The notes under the pieces were generated by a model that had not been told where the DNA came from, searched no databases, and worked only from the letters and a program-made list of their open reading frames with translations. From contig NZ_JAEULO010000041.1 of the NCBI RefSeq assembly GCF_016793705.1, positions 1 to 64,000 of the forward strand: DNA of 64,000 nt, given 5' to 3'. This document shows, one piece after another, positions 35,225-45,027 of this stretch. Position 1 is the first letter of the stretch, and every line of letters begins with the position of its first letter. Made by a program: the position numbers and the translations under genes. This stretch comes from Tabrizicola sp. (lineage in GTDB: Bacteria > Pseudomonadota > Alphaproteobacteria > Rhodobacterales > Rhodobacteraceae).

Positions 35225-35906
35225 ACACGTAGCCCTCTCCGTGCGAGGTGCCGAAGATGCGCGAGACCTTCGGGTCGTCGCCGAACTTCGCCCGCAGCCG
35301 TTTCACCATCACATCCACCGTCCGCGTCCCCGTCAGGCTTTGCCGGTGGGTGATGCTGGCCAGCAGCCGGTCGCGCGACAGCACGATCCCGGGGTTCAGC
35401 ACGAAAGTGCGCAGAAGCTCGTACTCCGCCCGCGTCAGCTGTATCGTCGCCCCGTCCGGCCCGGTCACATGCCTTGCGGCTGTGTCGAAAGTGAAGCCCG
35501 CGAAATTCACCATCCGTCGCGACAGCTGCCGCATCGCCGCCGTGCGCCGCAAAAGGTTCTTGACCCGCGCCAGAAGCTCGCGCCGGTTGAAGGGTTTGCA
35601 GACGTAATCGTCGGCCCCCAGCTCCAGCCCGACGATCCGGTCCACGTCATCGGTACGACCCGACAGAAGGATGATCCCCACCTCGGAGCGGGCGCGCTGT
35701 TCGCGGGTGATCTCCAGCCCGTCCTTGCCGGAGAGGTTGATGTCGACGATCAGAAGATCCGGCGTTTCCTGTCCCAGCACCTTCTCCGCCGCCTCGGCCC
35801 CGGCGCAGGCCGTGACGCGATAGCCGAAACCTTCCAGATACCCCCCCAATGCGGTGCGGGTCACCGGGTCATCCTCGATCACGACGATATGGGGGGCAGG
35901 GGTCAT
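35205..35906 (-). CDS. torR: TorR-type OmpR-family response regulator
   Basis: This 233-aa protein has a receiver domain with the acidic pair in IEDDPV, phospho-acceptor Asp55 (LLIVDINLSG) and conserved Lys in CKPFNRREL, followed by an OmpR-type winged helix (LTRAEYELLRTFVLNPGIVL, RTVDVMVKRLRAKFGDD). The start at ATG 35906 (MTPAPHIVV) gives the standard N-terminus; upstream codons are in frame but unlikely. It faces the tmoX-like operon across a 179-base intergenic region carrying an inverted repeat and a pair of direct repeats. Confidence 0.87.
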   Translation of the reverse strand: MTPAPHIVVIEDDPVTRTALGGYLEGFGYRVTACAGAEAAEKVLGQETPDLLIVDINLSGKDGLEITREQRARSEVGIILLSGRTDDVDRIVGLELGADDYVCKPFNRRELLARVKNLLRRTAAMRQLSRRMVNFAGFTFDTAARHVTGPDGATIQLTRAEYELLRTFVLNPGIVLSRDRLLASITHRQSLTGTRTVDVMVKRLRAKFGDDPKVSRIFGTSHGEGYVFTAPLS

Positions 35907-35930
35907 GCAGCTTCCGAAGAGGGGCGAGGC

Positions 35931-35952
35931 CTTGTTAACATTTTGTAACAAG
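35931..35952. promoter_or_regulatory. Inverted repeat in the torR/tmoX-like promoter region
   Basis: CTTGTTA (35931-35937) and TAACAAG (35946-35952) form a perfect 7-bp dyad with an 8-base spacer, 25 bases upstream of the torR ATG. It could be an operator, or the two half-sites could be read as tandem T(T)GT-AACA boxes for an OmpR-family protein such as TorR. Confidence 0.45.
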
Positions 35953-35964
35953 ATTCTCCAGACC

Positions 35965-37027
<1,063 letters not shown>

Positions 37028-37062
37028 TCTCCGACCTCGCCTTCGGGTGACGGCTGCACCTT

Positions 37063-37085
37063 GCCACCCGGACCCACCGGGTGGC
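37063..37085 (+). terminator. Intercistronic stem-loop after tmoX-like gene
   Basis: GCCACCCGG (37063-37071) and CCGGGTGGC (37077-37085) form a perfect 9-bp stem with loop ACCCA, 35 bases after the binding-protein stop and 22 before the ATPase start. It is followed by CCTTTCC, not a U-run. Likely a partial terminator or stabilising 3' structure. Confidence 0.65.
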
Positions 37086-37107
37086 CCTTTCCATCGGAGT
37101 CTGCCCC

Positions 37108-38130
37108 ATGACTGCAAGTGAAGTGGTGATTTCCTGCCGCAACGTCTGGAAGGTGTTCGGGGATTATCCCGACCGGCTGCGCCTGACGCCTGACACGACG
37201 ATGGACGAGTTGCGCGCCACCAGCCACATCGCCGCCGTCCGCAACGTGTCACTGGACATCCGGCGGGGCGAGATGCTTGTCGTCATGGGGCTCTCCGGGT
37301 CCGGCAAGTCGACGCTGGTCCGCTGCCTCGCCCGGCTGCTGGACATCACTTCCGGCACGGTCGAGGTCGAGGGGCGGGACATCGGCAAGCTGACCGAACC
37401 CCAGCTGATCGAGCTGCGCCGCAAGAAGATGGGCATGGTGTTCCAAAGCTTCGGCCTTCTGCCCCACCGCACCGCGCTGGAGAACGTGGCCTTCCCGCTG
37501 GAAATGCGCGGGCAGGATCGTGCCTCGCGGATCGCACGGGCGCGGGAGGTTCTGGAGCTGGTAGGCCTGAAGGGCCGCGAGGGCTATTTCCCGCGCGAGC
37601 TGTCGGGTGGCCAGCAGCAGCGGGTCGGCATCGCCCGCAGCCTGGCGGTGGAACCCGACATCTGGTTCCTGGACGAACCGTTCAGCGCACTCGACCCGCT
37701 GATCCGGCGCGAGATGCAGGATGAATTCCTGCGGCTGAAGGGGATGCTCGCCAAGACCATCGTCTTCATCACCCATGACTTCGACGAGGCGCTGCGGCTA
37801 GCCGACCGCATCGCGATCATGAAGGACGGCGCGGTCGAGCAGATCGACACACCGGACCGCATCGTCATGGCCCCCGCGACACCCTATGTCGCCAAGTTCA
37901 CCGAAAGCATCGACCGGGCGCGGGTGATCCACGCGGGCGCCCTGGCCCTGCCGGTGGACGGGCGCCCCGTCGAGGGCGATCCGCTTCCGGCTGGCGAGAC
38001 ACTGCACGCCCTGGCCCGCCGGATCGTCGGCGACAGCCGCGTCCTGATCCCGCTCAGCACCCAGGGCCGGATCTCTGGACTGCTCGACCGCAAGGCCGCG
38101 CTCGACCTTCTCCTGGGCCCGGCGACATGA
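37108..38130 (+). CDS. ProV-type ABC ATPase of the TMAO/betaine importer
   Basis: This 340-aa ATPase has Walker A GLSGSGKST, VFQSFGLLPHRT, signature LSGGQQQRVGIARSL, Walker B WFLDEPFSALDPL and ITHDFDEA, with a short C-terminal CBS-like region (LDRKAALDLL). ATG 37108 was chosen over the frame's earlier GTG (37081) because GGAG lies at 37096-37099 and homology begins with EVVISCRNVWKVFG. It overlaps the permease gene by 4 bases. Probable counterpart of the ATPase of the TmoXWV system. Confidence 0.87.
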   Translation: MTASEVVISCRNVWKVFGDYPDRLRLTPDTTMDELRATSHIAAVRNVSLDIRRGEMLVVMGLSGSGKSTLVRCLARLLDITSGTVEVEGRDIGKLTEPQLIELRRKKMGMVFQSFGLLPHRTALENVAFPLEMRGQDRASRIARAREVLELVGLKGREGYFPRELSGGQQQRVGIARSLAVEPDIWFLDEPFSALDPLIRREMQDEFLRLKGMLAKTIVFITHDFDEALRLADRIAIMKDGAVEQIDTPDRIVMAPATPYVAKFTESIDRARVIHAGALALPVDGRPVEGDPLPAGETLHALARRIVGDSRVLIPLSTQGRISGLLDRKAALDLLLGPAT

Positions 38131-40079
38131 TGACGGCGACGCTTCCCCCGCCCCCGCTGCGCCTGGACCAGAAGCGGATCGCGCTGGCCTTCCTGCTTGC
38201 CGCTCTTGTGCTGGTGATCTTCCGCCCCGCGCTGCCCGCAGGCCTGATCCGCCTGCCCGAAGGCCTGATCCTGCCCTTCGCCGACTGGATCAACGCCACC
38301 TTCGCCTTTGCCCGTGACGAGCTTGGCCTCATGACAGTCACCCGTGCCTTCTCCGACATGGTGGAAGCCTGCCTGGATGTGACCGCGAACCTCCTCTACG
38401 GCAAGTCGCGCTGGCCGTATGTCGGCCCGATCCCCTGGGCGGTGATCGCCGCCACCGCCGGGATGGCGGGCTACGCGCTCGGCGGGGCCCGGCTGGCTCT
38501 GCTGGCGGGCGGCACCTTCGTCTGGATCGCCGTGATGGGCCAGTGGAAATGGGCGATGGAGACCCTGTCGGTCATCGTCGTCGCCGTGCCCTTCTCGGTC
38601 GTCTTCGGGCTGCTGATGGGCACCCTCGCCTGGCGCTCGCGCCTGGCCGAGCGCATCCTGAACCCCATCCTCAACATCGCCCAGTCTCTGCCGCATTTCG
38701 CCTACATGATCCCCGTCGTCGTCTTCATCGGTGTGGGTCCGAAAGCGGGGGCGATCGTCACGATCATCTTCTCGGTCCCGCCGATGATCCGGATGACCCT
38801 CCTCGGCCTGCGTGGCGTGTCGCCCGAGATCATCGAAAGCGGCAAGATGAGTGGGACGACCCGCCTGCAACTCATGACGCGCGTGCGCCTGCCCGCCGCC
38901 CGGACCGAAATCCTGATCGGCGTGAACCAGGTGATCATGCAGAGCCTGGCGATGGTGGTGCTGGCCAGTTTCATCGGGATGCCGGGGCTGGGGCAGAAGC
39001 TGCTGCAACTGCTCCAGGCCCTCAAGATCGGCCTTTCGGTGGAAATCGGCATCACCATCGTCCTTCTCGCCATCGTGCTGGACCGGATGTCGAAGGCCTG
39101 GGCGGTGAAACAGCCCGAACACGCGACCGGGCCGTGGCTTTACCGTCACCGACTGCTGCTGATTTGGCTTGGCCTTGTCGCCCTTGGCTTCGTGCTGGCC
39201 TGGGTCCACCCCTATTTCAGCGAGGTCGGGCGCAAGCAGGCGCTCAGCATGGCCGAGCCGGTCGACGCGGCCGTCGGGGTTCTGATCGAGATGATTTCAC
39301 CCGTCACCGACTGGCTGCGCTGGTTCCTGATCACCTGGGTCCTGATCCCCTTGCGCGATGCCTTCCTGTGGCTTCCCACGACCGCCGTGCTGCTGGCGCT
39401 GGCCGGGATCGGCTGGCGGGTTGGCGGCCTGCGCTCCGCTCTGGTCTGCCTGGCCTTCGCGCTGCCCATCGCACTCTCGGGTTGGTGGGACCGGGCGATG
39501 ATCACCGTCTACACCGTCTTCGTCAGCGTCGCGCTGGCCCTGATCCTGGGGGTTCCGCTGGGCCTTCTGGGCGCCGTGAACGAAGCCCGCTCCCGCCGCT
39601 TCCTCCTGGTGTGCGACACCTTCCAGACTTTCCCCAGCTTCATCTACCTGATCCCGGTGATCATGCTCTTCGGGGTGAACGATGTCGCCGTGATCGCCGC
39701 CGTGGTGGTCTTCGCCACCGTCCCGATCGTGCGATACACCATCGAGGGCCTGCGCGGCATTCCACCCGAGATCGTGGAATCGGCGCAGATGTCCGGCGCC
39801 AGCCCCATGCAGCTTTTGCGTCATGTGAAACTGCCGCTCGCCGTGCCGACCCTGGTCGTCGGCGCGAACCAGTCGATCATGTTCTCGCTGTTCATGGTGA
39901 TCATCGCCGCCTTCATCGGCACGCAGGACCTTGGCCAGGAAATGCAGCGCGCGCTCTCCTCGACCGATGTCGGCAAGGGACTCGTCCTTGGCTTCGCGGT
40001 GGCGTTCATGGGATTGCTGGCGGACCACCTGCTCCTCAAATGGGCGCATGGCAGAGGAGTGGCACTCCGCTCGAGCTAA
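38127..40079 (+). CDS. Double-domain ProW-type permease of the TMAO/betaine importer
   Basis: This 650-aa protein contains two complete ProW-like permease modules in tandem: one around residues 130-330 (coupling loop ESGKMSGTTRLQLMTRVRLP) and a second around 440-640 (ESAQMSGASPMQLLRHVKLP). Each has its own EAA loop and is followed by a VNQVIMQSLAMVVLASF / ANQSIMFSLFMVIIAAF helix. The dimeric channel is therefore a single polypeptide. The gene overlaps the ATPase gene (ATGA) and ends the operon. Internal similarity marks it as an ancient tandem duplication and fusion rather than a sequencing artefact. Confidence 0.87.
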   Translation: MMTATLPPPPLRLDQKRIALAFLLAALVLVIFRPALPAGLIRLPEGLILPFADWINATFAFARDELGLMTVTRAFSDMVEACLDVTANLLYGKSRWPYVGPIPWAVIAATAGMAGYALGGARLALLAGGTFVWIAVMGQWKWAMETLSVIVVAVPFSVVFGLLMGTLAWRSRLAERILNPILNIAQSLPHFAYMIPVVVFIGVGPKAGAIVTIIFSVPPMIRMTLLGLRGVSPEIIESGKMSGTTRLQLMTRVRLPAARTEILIGVNQVIMQSLAMVVLASFIGMPGLGQKLLQLLQALKIGLSVEIGITIVLLAIVLDRMSKAWAVKQPEHATGPWLYRHRLLLIWLGLVALGFVLAWVHPYFSEVGRKQALSMAEPVDAAVGVLIEMISPVTDWLRWFLITWVLIPLRDAFLWLPTTAVLLALAGIGWRVGGLRSALVCLAFALPIALSGWWDRAMITVYTVFVSVALALILGVPLGLLGAVNEARSRRFLLVCDTFQTFPSFIYLIPVIMLFGVNDVAVIAAVVVFATVPIVRYTIEGLRGIPPEIVESAQMSGASPMQLLRHVKLPLAVPTLVVGANQSIMFSLFMVIIAAFIGTQDLGQEMQRALSSTDVGKGLVLGFAVAFMGLLADHLLLKWAHGRGVALRSS

Positions 40080-40411
40080 CCTTGCAGGACTTCTGGCGTC
40101 GAGTGTGCGTGTTCCTGGGAAAGCGGCTCCTTCGCTGCCGTCGCAGGGTCGACCAGCACGACTCCGCCGTCAGTGTCGTAAAGCGGATCGGCGGGTTCAA
40201 TGCCGGGATGATCGTCAGGCCAAAATCCAGCGCATCTGGGAACTTCGTGACGGAATATGCCCGCCTTCTGAACGAACGGATCAAGGCATTCAGTGGGTTC
40301 GCAACAGACGCGATGTCCGGTTACCATCTGCGACGACAGCATCACGTTGCCGTCGCCGATGGCGAGCTTGCGGAGGGCGCGCCCGGTCTCTGATCCAGCT
40401 CACGCAGGCCC
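40080..40411. other. Gene-free stretch between convergent operons
   Basis: In these 332 bases no reading frame shows a recognisable family. A plus-strand frame includes VKRIGGFNAGMIVRPKSS, and a minus-strand frame includes PADPLYDTDGGVVLVDPATA; neither has a convincing start or site. No U-rich terminator hairpin was seen. Possibly decayed coding sequence. Confidence 0.4.
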
Positions 40412-42223
40412 TCAGGACCGACGCATCCCTTCGCGGAATGCGCGATCAAGGAATGCAGCGCTTTTCCGGAGGTAAGCCTCGACGTTCCGCCGCCGGAACA
40501 CGCCGTGGCCCTCATCGGCAAACAGCATCATTTCATGCGGGATGGCCGCCGCCGTCAACTCACGCACTGCCGTGTGGGTGTTCTCCGGTCCAACGTTGGA
40601 ATCTGCGAGGCCATGCACGATCATCACATGCCCCCGGATGCGGTCGATGAAGCGCCCCGGCGAGGCATTGGCATATTTCTCGGGAAACTCCTCCGGCGTG
40701 CCCCCCATCATCTCCTCGCTGTAGGCGCGACCATGGGGCATTTCGGTCGCATGGTAGTCGATGTCCAGCCGATACATGCCGCACATCGGAATGGCAGCGG
40801 TCACGAGGTCGGCGTGGCGGGTGATCGCGAACCAGCTGGAGAAGCCGCCGTAGGAATTGCCCGCCACCGCCACAGGGCCGGGGATGCCGGCGGCAAGCGC
40901 TGCCTCCAGCCCGGCGCGGATGTCGGCCTGTTCGCGCCCGCCCCAGCCGTCCTCCTTTACCGCCTCGCGGTGGGCGTAGCCGAAACCCGTCGAACCTCGA
41001 TAGTTGGGGTCGAGGACGGCATAGCCCTGCGCGACCCAGAACTGGATCTTGGGGTTCACCCAATCCTCGGAATGCCAGGTCGGCCCGCCGTGGACGTAGC
41101 CGATCAAGCCATTTGCCTGGCCCTCGGGCCGGTAGAGCCAGCCCTGCATCGGGCGCCCATCCGGGGCGGTCCAGCGGAAATCCTGCGGGGCGACGTGGCG
41201 GCGCGCGGGTTCCGGAGCAGCGCGGAAGATCACGCGGCAGGTGCCGTCTGCCGCTACGGCTACAAGGTCATGCGGGGCGTCGGCGTCATAGGCCTCGGCC
41301 AGCCAGCCGCCATCGGGGAGCGCGGCATGGGGCAGAAGGCTGCGGCGGCCTGACTGGTTGGGGAGCGGGCGGATGCCGGTCGGGCCAACCAGCGCGGCGC
41401 GGGTTTGGCTTTGCTGGTGATGGATGCAGACGAAGTCGCCTGCGGTTCCGGCAAGGACGGAATGTGGGTAAAGTTCCGGTTCGCCAGCCAGCCATTGCAC
41501 CACGCCGGTAGACAGGGTCAGCACGCCCAGCCGATCGCTCCCCTCGTGGTCACAGGCAAAGCCGATACGGTCGTCGTCCAGCCAGCTGGCGAGGACGTTG
41601 TTCTTCTCACCCAGGTCCAGCACCTTCCGGGCCGTGCCCCCCTCTACCGGCACGACCCAGAGCTGATACCCGCCCGGCGTCCGGTCGCTGCGGTGCCAGA
41701 GAAGGCGGGTTCCATCAGGAGAGAGCAGCGGCCCCACATAGAAATGCGGCGGGCTGTCCGCCTGCGCCAGGCAGGTGCGCGCGCCGGTGGCGAGGTCCTG
41801 CCTCCAGAGCCAGGCGCCCGCCGTCACCTGACCGGCGGCGTAGTTGTAGTCCGCCAGGAAGAAGACCGCCGTCTGGTCTGCCGAGAAGACCCCGCCATAG
41901 ACGTAATGCGTGTCCTGCGTGGGGGTGAACTGCGTCAGCGTGCCGGTTTCCCGGTCGAGCAGCAGAAGGTGGTCATGCTCGTTCGCGTTCAACGATTGCG
42001 CCAGAAGCAGGCGCCTGCCATCGGGGGTGACGTCGCGGATGAGGTAGTGATCTTGCCCGTCGGTCAGCATCCGGGCCGGCGCCGATCCGTCCAGTGGGGC
42101 ACACCAGACGTTTTCGGTCTCGGTCAGGCCCGCCATGCACCAGAAGACCCAGGCCCCGTCGGCGCTGGCGTGGATGTTCGAAAGCTGGGGCAGGGCAGCC
42201 CAGAGCGCGGCAAGGTCGGTCAT
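40412..42223 (-). CDS. S9-family prolyl oligopeptidase-type serine peptidase
   Basis: This 603-aa cytosolic peptidase has an N-terminal beta-propeller (repeats such as DRETGTLTQF, LLWHRSDRTPGGYQLWVVPV) and a C-terminal alpha/beta hydrolase domain with Ser457 (GNSYGGFS), Asp541 (ADSNVGP) and His573 (DEGHGVF), as in acylaminoacyl-peptidases/DPP-like enzymes. The start at ATG 42223 overlaps the stop of the upstream ATPase gene (ATGA), so it is translationally coupled to the peptide importer; the longer frame is an antisense artefact. Likely cleaves small imported or N-blocked peptides. No signal peptide. Confidence 0.88.
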   Translation of the reverse strand: MTDLAALWAALPQLSNIHASADGAWVFWCMAGLTETENVWCAPLDGSAPARMLTDGQDHYLIRDVTPDGRRLLLAQSLNANEHDHLLLLDRETGTLTQFTPTQDTHYVYGGVFSADQTAVFFLADYNYAAGQVTAGAWLWRQDLATGARTCLAQADSPPHFYVGPLLSPDGTRLLWHRSDRTPGGYQLWVVPVEGGTARKVLDLGEKNNVLASWLDDDRIGFACDHEGSDRLGVLTLSTGVVQWLAGEPELYPHSVLAGTAGDFVCIHHQQSQTRAALVGPTGIRPLPNQSGRRSLLPHAALPDGGWLAEAYDADAPHDLVAVAADGTCRVIFRAAPEPARRHVAPQDFRWTAPDGRPMQGWLYRPEGQANGLIGYVHGGPTWHSEDWVNPKIQFWVAQGYAVLDPNYRGSTGFGYAHREAVKEDGWGGREQADIRAGLEAALAAGIPGPVAVAGNSYGGFSSWFAITRHADLVTAAIPMCGMYRLDIDYHATEMPHGRAYSEEMMGGTPEEFPEKYANASPGRFIDRIRGHVMIVHGLADSNVGPENTHTAVRELTAAAIPHEMMLFADEGHGVFRRRNVEAYLRKSAAFLDRAFREGMRRS

Positions 42224-43191
42224 GGCGTCTCGATGAAGTGGCAGGCCGCAAGGCGCCCGGGGCCGACCTCGCGCAGGTCGGGGCGGGTGGTGCGGCAGAG
42301 ATCGGTGGCCCTGGGGCACCGGCTGACGAAGACGCAACCGGGCGGGGGCGAGAGGACAGACGGCAGTTCGCCAACAAGCGCCGTGCCGACGCGGCCCTTC
42401 TCGCGCCGCGGGTCGGGTTCGGGGACAGCCTGCATCAGGGCCTGGCTGTAGGGGTGCAGTGGCCGGGCGTAGAAGGCGGAGCGGGGCGCATGTTCGACGA
42501 CGCGGCCCAGGCACATCACCATCACGTCATGGCTGATGTGGCGCACCACGGCGAGATTGTGCGAGATGAACACCAGCGCGAGGCCCATCTTCTGTTGCAA
42601 ATCCATCAGCAGGTTGATCACCTGCGCCTGGATCGAGACATCCAGCGCCGAGACGGGTTCGTCGCAGATGATCAGCTTCGGCCGCCCGACCAGCGCGCGC
42701 GCAATGCCCACCCGCTGCGCCTGCCCGCCCGACAGTTCGTGCGGATAGCGGTCGGCGAAATCGGCGGAGAGGCCGACTTGTTGCAGCGCCTCGACCGCGC
42801 GGGCCCGGGCTTCGGCGCGGGTGAGGCCCGGCTCGAAGGTCGCCAGCGGCCGACTGACGATCTTCGCCAGCGTCATCCGGGGGTCGAGCGCGGCAACCGG
42901 ATCCTGGAAGATGATCTGCATTTCGGACCGGCGGCGGCGCAGGTCGGGGATCGTGGCCATGTCCTGGCCTTGCCAGAAGACCGTCCCCCCGGTTGGTGCG
43001 ATCAGCCGCAGGAGGGCGCGGCCCAGGGTGGACTTGCCGCAGCCGGATTCGCCTACGATGCCGAGGGTGCGGCCCGACTCCAGCGTGAAGGAGACGTCAT
43101 GGACGATAGGCAAGAGGCGCGGGCCGGAGAAGAGACCGGACCCCGGCACCCTGTAGCCCACGCCGACATTGCGTGCCTCCAGCAGCGTCAT
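42220..43191 (-). CDS. Peptide ABC importer ATPase, DppF/OppF-type (second system)
   Basis: This 323-aa ATPase has Walker A GESGCGKST, IIFQDPVAALDPRMTLAKIV, signature LSGGQAQRVGIARAL, Walker B LIICDEPVSALDVSIQ, H-loop SHNLAVV and a C-terminal oligo_HPY region with the Cys pattern GCVFVSRCPRATDLCR. Its ATG overlaps the DppD-like stop and its stop overlaps the S9 peptidase start. It belongs to a second, independent peptide importer, distinct from the one at 17883-23150. Confidence 0.9.
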   Translation of the reverse strand: MTLLEARNVGVGYRVPGSGLFSGPRLLPIVHDVSFTLESGRTLGIVGESGCGKSTLGRALLRLIAPTGGTVFWQGQDMATIPDLRRRRSEMQIIFQDPVAALDPRMTLAKIVSRPLATFEPGLTRAEARARAVEALQQVGLSADFADRYPHELSGGQAQRVGIARALVGRPKLIICDEPVSALDVSIQAQVINLLMDLQQKMGLALVFISHNLAVVRHISHDVMVMCLGRVVEHAPRSAFYARPLHPYSQALMQAVPEPDPRREKGRVGTALVGELPSVLSPPPGCVFVSRCPRATDLCRTTRPDLREVGPGRLAACHFIETP

Positions 43192-44165
43192 GACACCCCC
43201 GTCAGGTGGCAGGCCGCGCGGCGTCCGGGGCCGAAGGCTGTCAGATCACGCAGGGGCGGCCGGTCGGTCGCGCAGCGCGGCAGCCGCACCTCGCAGCGGT
43301 CGACGAAAGGGCAGCCGGTCACCGCCCCGCCCGAGCGCGGCGTGCCGGGGATGGTGCCCAGCCTTGGGGTGAGGGCGGTTTCCAGGCGGGGCATCGCGGC
43401 CAGAAGGCCCCGCGTATAGGGATGAGCGGGGGCGTCGAACAGCACCTCTGCCGGGGCTTCCTCCATCACCCGCCCGCCGTAGAGGACGACAACCCGGTCG
43501 CAAAGCCGCGCCACCACGCCAAGGTCGTGGGTCACAAGGATGATCGCCGTCCCCGTCTCGCGTCCCAGTTCCGCCATCAGGTCCAGCACCTGCGCCTGGA
43601 TCGTCACGTCCAGCGCAGTCGTTGGTTCGTCGGCCAGCAGAAGGCGCGGCTTGGCCAGCAAGGCCATGGCGATCATGACCCGCTGGCGCATGCCGCCGGA
43701 AAACTCGTGCGGAAAGCGCCGGGCGCGGGCCGCGGCGTCCGGGATGCGGACGCGATCGAGCATCCGCACCGCCTCGGCCCGCGCCTGCGTCCCGGCCATG
43801 CCCTTGTGGACGATCAGCCCCTCGGCCAGCTGATCGCCCACGCGCATGTAGGGGTTGAGGCTGGTCATCGGATCCTGGAAGATCATCGACAACGCATCGC
43901 CCCGCACCCGGTCGAGGTCGCCGGGGGGGAGCGCCAGCAGGTTCTGGCCCTGGAACGAAACCTGCCCCGAGGCCCGCCCGTTCGCGGCCAGAAGCCCCAT
44001 CATCGCGTAGAGTATCTGGCTTTTTCCCGACCCGCTTTCACCGACGATGCCCAGCACCTCCCCCGGCGAGAGGTCCAGGCTGACGCCATCGACTGCTACC
44101 GTTTCCCCCTGCGGCAAGCGGAAGCGGACGGTGAGGTCCCTTATGGAAAGGAGGCTATCTGTCAT
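43188..44165 (-). CDS. Peptide ABC importer ATPase, DppD/OppD-type (second system)
   Basis: This 325-aa ATPase has Walker [25 protein letters not shown], signature [16 protein letters not shown], Walker [26 protein letters not shown] and a C-terminal Cys-containing oligo_HPY tail (GCPFVDRCEVRLPRC). The start at ATG 44165 (MTDSLLSIRDL) overlaps the end of the upstream permease gene by 11 bases; the longer frame is rejected because family homology begins there. Confidence 0.9.
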   Translation of the reverse strand: MTDSLLSIRDLTVRFRLPQGETVAVDGVSLDLSPGEVLGIVGESGSGKSQILYAMMGLLAANGRASGQVSFQGQNLLALPPGDLDRVRGDALSMIFQDPMTSLNPYMRVGDQLAEGLIVHKGMAGTQARAEAVRMLDRVRIPDAAARARRFPHEFSGGMRQRVMIAMALLAKPRLLLADEPTTALDVTIQAQVLDLMAELGRETGTAIILVTHDLGVVARLCDRVVVLYGGRVMEEAPAEVLFDAPAHPYTRGLLAAMPRLETALTPRLGTIPGTPRSGGAVTGCPFVDRCEVRLPRCATDRPPLRDLTAFGPGRRAACHLTGVS

Positions 44166-45027
44166 TGGGATTGAAGGCGTCGCGAAGCCCGTCGGCGATG
44201 AAGTTGAGGCAGAGGAGCACCGTGGCGAGCAGGCCACCGGGCAAGAGGAGAAGGCGGAGGTCGGTGTCCATGGCCGCCGTGCCGGTCTGGATCAGGTTGC
44301 CCCAGCTCGCCTGCGGTTCCTTGATGCCGATGCCGAGGAAGGACAGGAACGACTCCGACAGGATCACCTCGGGCACCAGCAGCGAGCCGTAGACAATGAC
44401 GATGGACATGCAGTTCGGCACGATGTGCTGCAAGACGATGGCCGGTCCGGTCATTCCCCCGGCCCGCGCTGCCTGGACGAATTCCCTCTGCGCGAGCGAC
44501 TGCGCCTGCGCCCGCACGATCACGGCGGGGGTGAGCCAGAGCGTGAAGACGATGGCCGCGAAGAGGGCGATGTTGCCGCCGCCGAAAAGGAGGCTGAGCA
44601 GGATCACCAGGATCACGTAGGGAAAGCCGTAGAGGATTTCCACAACACGCATCATGAGGCCGTCGGCGCGACCCCCGACATATCCCGCGGCCGCCCCGTA
44701 GAGAACCCCGATCACCCCGGCCACCAGCGCTCCGAGGAAGCCGATGGTCAGCGACACCTGCCCGCCTTCCAGCACCCGCACCAGCAGGTCGCGGCCGAAA
44801 TCGTCGGTGCCGAAGAGGTGCGGCCAGCTGAAGGTGGCCGGGGCGGAGATGAAGTCGAAATCCGCGTCCTCGCCGGTGAAGGGAAAGGCCAGTGGCCCGA
44901 GGAAGCACAGCGCCACAATCGCGGCCAGCACCACCACCGAGGCCATGGAAAGACCGTTCTGCCGGAAGCGTCGAAGCTGCAACGCGAAGGTCGAGATGCC
45001 GCGCGGCGGGGCGAGGTCAACGCTCAT
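44155..45027 (-). CDS. Peptide ABC importer permease, DppC/OppC-type (second system)
   Basis: This 290-aa permease has an N-terminal OppC segment (LRRFRQNGLSMASVVVLAAI), the HLFGTDDFGRDLLVRVLEGG pattern of DppC proteins and the coupling loop AARAGGMTGPAIVLQHIVPN. The gene overlaps the neighbouring genes by 11 bases on each side, indicating tight translational coupling within the operon. Confidence 0.9.
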   Translation of the reverse strand: MSVDLAPPRGISTFALQLRRFRQNGLSMASVVVLAAIVALCFLGPLAFPFTGEDADFDFISAPATFSWPHLFGTDDFGRDLLVRVLEGGQVSLTIGFLGALVAGVIGVLYGAAAGYVGGRADGLMMRVVEILYGFPYVILVILLSLLFGGGNIALFAAIVFTLWLTPAVIVRAQAQSLAQREFVQAARAGGMTGPAIVLQHIVPNCMSIVIVYGSLLVPEVILSESFLSFLGIGIKEPQASWGNLIQTGTAAMDTDLRLLLLPGGLLATVLLCLNFIADGLRDAFNPNDR

